This document shows, piece after piece, positions 36,030 to 40,165 of a stretch of 40,165 nucleotides of DNA. The stretch lies in contig JAQTNG010000005.1 of the NCBI GenBank assembly GCA_028714015.1, positions 1 through 40,165 of the forward strand. Direction: 5' to 3'. The notes below the pieces were generated by a model. That model did no database searches and was not told where the DNA came from. It saw nothing but the letters and a program-made list of their open reading frames with translations. The position numbers were made by a program, and so were the translations under genes. The stretch is from Elusimicrobiota bacterium (lineage in GTDB: Bacteria > Elusimicrobiota > Elusimicrobia > UBA1565 > UBA9628). Numbering within the stretch: the first letter of the stretch is position 1; the number at the start of each line of letters is the position of its first letter.

Positions 36030-37121
36030 ATGAACGCCCTCCCCCTCCTGGCCGCCGCCCTGCTGGCCGCCTTCGCCGCGCTGCCCCTCCAGGCCCAGAA
36101 CATCGACCCGAAAGACGGGAAAAAGGCGGCAAAACTCGCCGAGAAGGACAGCGACTTCAGATCTTTGCCTGACGATGAGAAGCAGGCGGTCATCCTCTTC
36201 ATCGCCGAGCAGATCCACGGCCGCCGCCGCCGGGCGATCAGCGCGGACATCCGCACCTTGACCGGCCGGGACGTAGGGGCCTTGAAGAAAAGAGCCGCGG
36301 CGAGGGAGATCGTCCTCGCCGAGCAGGACAAGGACCCCGTCTCCATCCCCGGAACGAGCAAGCTCGAAATCAGGCCTATCGAGACTCCGGACTTCGGGAG
36401 GCTGTTCGGGGACAACGAGTGGACCGTGCTGGAGAACTCGGCCGAAGCCCAGACGCTCAAGCAGAACATAGACAAGGTCGTCGACTTGCTGAAGAAGAAC
36501 GACGGCCGCCTGGTGTCGATGCACGTCGAATCCTCGGCCAGCACCTTGCGCAACACGGGCAAGGCGGCGAACCTGACCCACCTTGAGCTGTCCAAGCTGC
36601 GCGCCGAGGCCGCCGCCCGGTACGCCCTCGACTATTTGAAGATGAAGGGCTTCCCCCTCGACGAGGACGAGCAGGTGACGCTCGACTATAAGGGGACCAA
36701 CGGCAACGGCACCTCGGGCCCCTCGAGCCCGTTCGCCGTCCCCGCCGACGCGGACCCGAAGCTCGTCGCCGCGGGCTCATGCGAGGCCCCTCCCGAGCTC
36801 AAGGCCGCCGCCGCCAAAGGCACGGCCATGACGACGGACGACTGGTCCGAGATCGCCTCGTTCTACAACCCGAACAAGTTCGTCCATTTCACCTTCGACG
36901 CCCTGTTCGAGGTCAATAACGCCAAGCCCGGAGTCAACACGCCCGGCGAGGCCCACATGGTCACCGCCGACGTCGATTACAGGAAGAAGCTGAAGATCCG
37001 GCTGCCGCACCTCGAGATTCATCTGCCGCGCATCAGCTTCAAATGGCTCGCCAACTTGTTCGATTCGGATAAGCGCAGGGCGCGGCACGCGGTCCGCTGC
37101 CCTACGTTCAAGAAGAGGTAG
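36030..37121 (+). CDS. Exported protein with a divergent OmpA-like segment
   Basis: The 363-residue product begins MNALPLLAAALLAAFAALPLQAQN, a signal peptide. Residues about 140-215 read in part LVSMHVESSASTLRNTG and LELSKLRAEAAARYALDYL. This recalls the OmpA peptidoglycan-binding pattern (GxTDxxGxxxxNxxLSxxRAxxVxxYL), though the key Asp is not clear. The C-terminal part is basic with SFKWLANLFDSDKRRARHA. A cell-envelope role is plausible; the domain match is weak. The gene ends 6 bases before the next start, so it heads an operon of this gene, the LPGTG-tailed protein and at least one radical SAM enzyme. Confidence 0.6.
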   Translation: MNALPLLAAALLAAFAALPLQAQNIDPKDGKKAAKLAEKDSDFRSLPDDEKQAVILFIAEQIHGRRRRAISADIRTLTGRDVGALKKRAAAREIVLAEQDKDPVSIPGTSKLEIRPIETPDFGRLFGDNEWTVLENSAEAQTLKQNIDKVVDLLKKNDGRLVSMHVESSASTLRNTGKAANLTHLELSKLRAEAAARYALDYLKMKGFPLDEDEQVTLDYKGTNGNGTSGPSSPFAVPADADPKLVAAGSCEAPPELKAAAAKGTAMTTDDWSEIASFYNPNKFVHFTFDALFEVNNAKPGVNTPGEAHMVTADVDYRKKLKIRLPHLEIHLPRISFKWLANLFDSDKRRARHAVRCPTFKKR

Positions 37122-37127
37122 ACGGCC

Positions 37128-38381
37128 ATGCTGACTTTGCTCGCGGCCCTATTCCTGTCGGGGCCGCCCGCGGCGCGCGCGGAGGGGCCGCCCGCCGCGC
37201 AGGCGCCCGCGCTCGACGCCGCCGACGAGAACGGAGACGGGATCGTCAGCGGCAAGGAACGCCGGCGCAAGCGCCGCGCCGACCGGCGCGCGCGCCGCGG
37301 CGACAAGGGCCCCAACGGCGAGATCATGAGCGACGAGCAGGCCGACGCCGCCGACGCCGCCGAGTCCTCGGCCCGGGGCTCGGCCGCCTCCGGCAAGGCC
37401 GCGACCGCCGCCGCGGCGCTCAAAGGCTCCTTGCCCTCCGCCGACGCGGGCGGCGGCATTCCCGGCTCGGCCGCGAACGGCTCGGCCGCGGGCGGCGGCC
37501 GAACGTCCGACGCGGCGACGAGCGCTTCGGCCGGCCGCTCGGCGACAGCCCCCGCGGACGGCGCTCAGAAGCCGAGCGGCAATCCCGGCAGCCCCAAGGC
37601 GCCGTCCGATTTCGCGCTGGCCGCTCGCTCCGGCTACGCCCCGGCCTTCGCGGCCGCGGGGCTCAAGCTCGGCCCCGACGGCAAGAGCGTCCTGCGCCTC
37701 GACGGCAAGCCCGCGACGCCGGAGGACTACGCGCGGCTGCAAAAGGAGATCGCCTCGATGCCGGCGGCTCTGGGCCGGCGTCCCGACTTCTTCTCCGTCG
37801 TCAGCCCCGAGCATTACGCCGGCCTCAAGCGCGGCTATAACGAGAAGAAGGACGACCCGGTGTACAAGGACGTCGGCACGACCGAGGAGGACCGCGACTT
37901 CGTCCACACCGCCTCCTGCTCCAAGCTCTCGGGGGACTGCAACAAGAGCGTCGAGAAGGCCTCCTACAAGAAGGGCGACTTCGTCGCCCCCGAGGACCTC
38001 GACAGCATGTGGAACGCCCTGCAGAAGGAGCTCGACGGCTCGGCGGAGGGCGGCGGGGGCGGCGGCCTGCCGGACCCCGGAGCGGCGCGCTCGCAGGTCG
38101 CGCGCGAGAAGGCCATGGACGCCGCGCGGGCCTTGAGCGACGGGAAGCCGGACGACGCGGCGGGCTCTTCCGGCGCGGCGACGACGGCGGCGAAAGCCCC
38201 GGACACGACGCCCGTCTCCCAGGCCGTGGCCTCGGTGCGACGCTTATGGAAAAACGCCGCCCTCGCCCTCCCGGGAACGGGCGGCTCGAAGGACGGGGGC
38301 TCGAACCCGCTTCTCCCGGCCGGCGCTTTGGCCCTCGCGGCGCTCGCCGCCCGCGCGCTGTTCATGCGCCGAAAAGAATGA
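37128..38381 (+). CDS. Exported low-complexity protein with EF-hand-like motif and LPGTG-type tail
   Basis: The 417-residue product begins MLTLLAALFLSGPPAARAEG, a signal peptide. Residues about 28-40 read AADENGDGIVSGKE, a DxNxDGxIxxxE calcium-loop pattern as in EF-hand or dockerin repeats. A long Ala/Gly/Ser-rich region follows, then a more ordered part (about 160-305) with only two cysteines (SCSKLSGDCNK). The C-terminus has LPGTG, nine mostly small residues, a hydrophobic helix and the basic end FMRRKE, the layout of a sortase or sorting-type anchor. An AGAGG lies 9 bases before ATG 37128. The stop overlaps the radical SAM start (ATGA). Function is unknown; it may be an anchored surface protein. 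Confidence 0.65.
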   Translation: MLTLLAALFLSGPPAARAEGPPAAQAPALDAADENGDGIVSGKERRRKRRADRRARRGDKGPNGEIMSDEQADAADAAESSARGSAASGKAATAAAALKGSLPSADAGGGIPGSAANGSAAGGGRTSDAATSASAGRSATAPADGAQKPSGNPGSPKAPSDFALAARSGYAPAFAAAGLKLGPDGKSVLRLDGKPATPEDYARLQKEIASMPAALGRRPDFFSVVSPEHYAGLKRGYNEKKDDPVYKDVGTTEEDRDFVHTASCSKLSGDCNKSVEKASYKKGDFVAPEDLDSMWNALQKELDGSAEGGGGGGLPDPGAARSQVAREKAMDAARALSDGKPDDAAGSSGAATTAAKAPDTTPVSQAVASVRRLWKNAALALPGTGGSKDGGSNPLLPAGALALAALAARALFMRRKE

Positions 38382-39280
38382 AGACACGCACCCTCGCTTC
38401 CCTGGTGATAAGAGGCGTCCGTGAAATATTCTGGCCCTCGGGGCGGCCCCTGGTCGGGACGATCATTTTGACGGATTTCTGCAACCTGAGCTGCGCCCAT
38501 TGCGCGACGTCCAACCATCGCCAAGAGCACCATTCGTACGACGAGGTCTCCCGCGAGATTCGCGCCCTGTACGATCTCGGCGTGCGCATTCTCTTCTTCT
38601 CGGGCGGCGAGACCATGCTGTGGCGGCACAGCGGGAGGACCGTCCGGGACCTCGTCCGTGAGGCTAAGGCGATGGGATTTCCCATCGTCAATTTCGTCAC
38701 CAACGGCACGGTCGATTTCGACACCCCCGAGGCGAGCCTTATCCTGCTGAGCCTGGATGGGACCAAGCCCACCCATGATGATATCCGCGGGGTCAGCTAC
38801 GACCGCATCATGGAGAATCTAAAGAGGGTCACCGCCTCCAATGTCTGCGCCTACGTCGCGCTCAACAGCCGCAATTACCTTGAGATCCCGAGGATCGCCG
38901 AGCTGGTCAAAGCCCATCCGAAGCTCAAGTCCATGTCGTTCAATTTCCACACCCCCTACCCGGGCACGGAAGGTCTGGCCATGAGCCGCGGCCAGAAGGA
39001 GCATGCGGCTCGGGAAATCAAGACGCTCATCGGGAAGGGATACCCCATTTTCAATCTCTCCTCATGCATCGACTCCTATCTCGACGGGACCTGGAGTCGC
39101 CCGTGCGCTCAATGCGTGGTGTCCGAGGACAACGCACGCACGACCTGCGGACGCTGCAGCAAGATCGCGGGGCTCTGCAAGGAGTGCGGATATCTCTTCG
39201 CCGTGGAGTACTCCAAGCTCTTCGCCGGAGACTTGCGGGTGATCTTCGAAATGCTGAGGACCTACCCTCGCTATGTCTAG
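38378..39280 (+). CDS. Radical SAM enzyme with Cys-rich (SPASM-like) C-terminus
   Basis: The 300-residue product has the radical SAM cluster motif CNLSCAHC (Cys35, Cys39, Cys42). FFSGGETML, a typical GGE motif, and FVTNGT and LLSLDG strand ends follow. The C-terminal 75 residues hold seven cysteines (230, 243, 246, 257, 260, 267, 270) in CAQC, CGRC and CKEC groups. They could bind auxiliary Fe-S clusters as in SPASM or Twitch domains of peptide-modifying enzymes. ATG 38378 overlaps the stop of the LPGTG-tailed protein gene. Base composition looks less GC-rich than upstream, which may hint at transfer. The substrate is unknown; the exported neighbour is a candidate only by position. Confidence 0.85.
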   Translation: MKTRTLASLVIRGVREIFWPSGRPLVGTIILTDFCNLSCAHCATSNHRQEHHSYDEVSREIRALYDLGVRILFFSGGETMLWRHSGRTVRDLVREAKAMGFPIVNFVTNGTVDFDTPEASLILLSLDGTKPTHDDIRGVSYDRIMENLKRVTASNVCAYVALNSRNYLEIPRIAELVKAHPKLKSMSFNFHTPYPGTEGLAMSRGQKEHAAREIKTLIGKGYPIFNLSSCIDSYLDGTWSRPCAQCVVSEDNARTTCGRCSKIAGLCKECGYLFAVEYSKLFAGDLRVIFEMLRTYPRYV

Positions 39281-39298
39281 CGTCCCCGTGAAGGCCCG

Positions 39299-40165
39299 AT
39301 GCCGGCCCTGATTCGCGCCGCGACGCAAGCCGCCCGGAACCTCATCGTGGGGGGCGGGCAGGAGTTCGTGTTCAGGCGCACGCACCCGCAAAACGGCCTG
39401 CGCTTCGGGACCCCGATTCCCGAGTCTCTTCCCTTCTACGTGCATATTCCTTTTTGCAAGACGCTCTGCCCTCACTGCCCGTACAATAAAATCACCTATG
39501 AGCGGAGTCTTGCCGGCGCTTATACCGCCGCTCTCATCCGGGAAATCGAACAGGCGCATCGGCAGCTCGGTTCATGCGAGGTCCCGTCGATTTACATCGG
39601 CGGCGGCACTCCGACCTTGCTGATCGACGAACTCCCGAGCATACTCGATGCCATTCGCTCCCGCTTTCGTCTCACGGGAAAAATCTGCCTCGAGACATCG
39701 CCCCAAGAACTCACCCAGGAGAAGATCGCCCGCCTCGAGGATATGGGGATAAGCATGCTCAGCATCGGCGCGCAGTCCTTCGACGACGAGCGGCTCCGAT
39801 TTCTAGGCCGCTCCCACACCGCCTCCCTGCTGCGGGAAGTCCTGCCGCGGGTCCTCGCAGCCAAATTCGACTCGGTGAATGTCGATCTCATCTTCGCCTA
39901 CCGGGATCAGACGGCGGCTCAGTTGCGGCGGGATATCGACGAAGTCCTGGCGACGGGCGCCACGCAGCTCACCTGCTACCCGCTCTTCACATTCCCGCAC
40001 AGCGCCGCGGGAGAGCAAAAGAAACTGCAGCGGATCCAGGGGCCCGGCATCCTCCGGCGGCGGAGCCTATACCGCGTCCTGCATGAACACTGCCTCTCCA
40101 GAGGGTTGGAGCGCACTTCGGTGTGGGGATTCAAGAAGGCGGGAGATGAGCGGTTTTCCTCGGTG
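39299..40165 (+). CDS. HemW/HemN-like radical SAM protein (3' end outside window)
   Basis: From ATG 39299 the frame stays open for 289 codons to the window edge. Residues 46-61 read PFYVHIPFCKTLCPHC, with cluster cysteines 53, 57 and 60 in the CxxxCxxC pattern. SIYIGGGTPTLL and LSIGAQSFDDERLRFLGR, the HemN/HemW signature segments, follow. Heme chaperone HemW, oxygen-independent coproporphyrinogen oxidase and several enzymes of unknown substrate share these. No heme genes are nearby. It follows the first radical SAM gene by 18 bases and probably shares its transcript. The start may be GTG 39288 in another reading, but ATG 39299 is in frame. Confidence 0.85.
   Translation, partial: MPALIRAATQAARNLIVGGGQEFVFRRTHPQNGLRFGTPIPESLPFYVHIPFCKTLCPHCPYNKITYERSLAGAYTAALIREIEQAHRQLGSCEVPSIYIGGGTPTLLIDELPSILDAIRSRFRLTGKICLETSPQELTQEKIARLEDMGISMLSIGAQSFDDERLRFLGRSHTASLLREVLPRVLAAKFDSVNVDLIFAYRDQTAAQLRRDIDEVLATGATQLTCYPLFTFPHSAAGEQKKLQRIQGPGILRRRSLYRVLHEHCLSRGLERTSVWGFKKAGDERFSSV

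Noticed and set aside
35937-36581. Upstream extension of the CFA-like methyltransferase frame
   Set aside because: It is antisense to the exported OmpA-like gene and precedes a good ribosome-binding site and TTG start at 35936.

Overview
The window is GC-rich bacterial chromosome, densely coded on both strands, with no rRNA, tRNA, insertion sequence or CRISPR array visible. A lipid A gene run (lpxA-lpxI-lpxB with an MsbA-like exporter) marks a Gram-negative cell with LPS. Many genes begin with signal peptides or lipoboxes, and start codons are often GTG or TTG. The gene order lpxA-lpxI-oxidoreductase-lpxB-msbA, a zinc-type L28 and many Ala/Pro-rich exported proteins suggest a high-GC Elusimicrobiota-like lineage. 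That assignment is inference; no rRNA is present to confirm it.

Layout. 1-7383 (+): a tightly overlapping operon of lpxA (3' end), lpxI, a Gfo/Idh/MocA oxidoreductase, lpxB, an ABC exporter, a Rel/SpoT protein lacking the ACT domain, and two lipoproteins. 7396-9784 (-): a small exported coiled-coil protein, a polytopic membrane protein and rpmB. 9825-16063 (+): recG, a membrane adenylate cyclase, an exported phospholipase-D-like protein and an exported repeat protein. 16061-21287 (+): cobalamin-dependent methionine synthase metH behind a probable SAM-II-type riboswitch and a terminator, then a HEAT-like exported protein and a small beta-rich protein. 21302-22727 (+): an XRE regulator and a nucleotidyltransferase-fold protein behind two identical palindromic operators; this looks like a toxin-antitoxin or defence-type pair. 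22735-27963 (-): a 1742-residue protein joining a PEP-utilising phosphohistidine domain, a pyruvate-phosphate-dikinase ATP-binding domain and a low-molecular-weight protein phosphatase behind a signal peptide. 28065-33733 (+): coaD, a PrcB-like lipoprotein, an M14 carboxypeptidase, an exported protein and an M3 oligopeptidase. 33732-33896: a large branched inverted-repeat element. 33923-35936 (-): a cyclopropane-fatty-acid-synthase-like methyltransferase and lgt. 36030-40165 (+): an OmpA-like exported protein, a low-complexity exported protein with an LPGTG-like tail, and two different radical SAM enzymes, the last cut by the window edge.

How the genes fit together. The left third builds and exports lipid A. 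Lgt and the CFA-like enzyme act on lipids and lipoproteins, of which several are encoded here. The M14 and M3 peptidases look like an exported peptide-degrading set. Several monocistronic genes share one promoter design: a -10 hexamer ending 6-7 bases before the start codon, which predicts leaderless mRNAs. The best candidates for undescribed biology are the XRE/nucleotidyltransferase pair with its double operator, the phosphotransferase-phosphatase fusion, the branched repeat at 33.73-33.90 kb, the metH leader, and the radical SAM cluster at the right edge.
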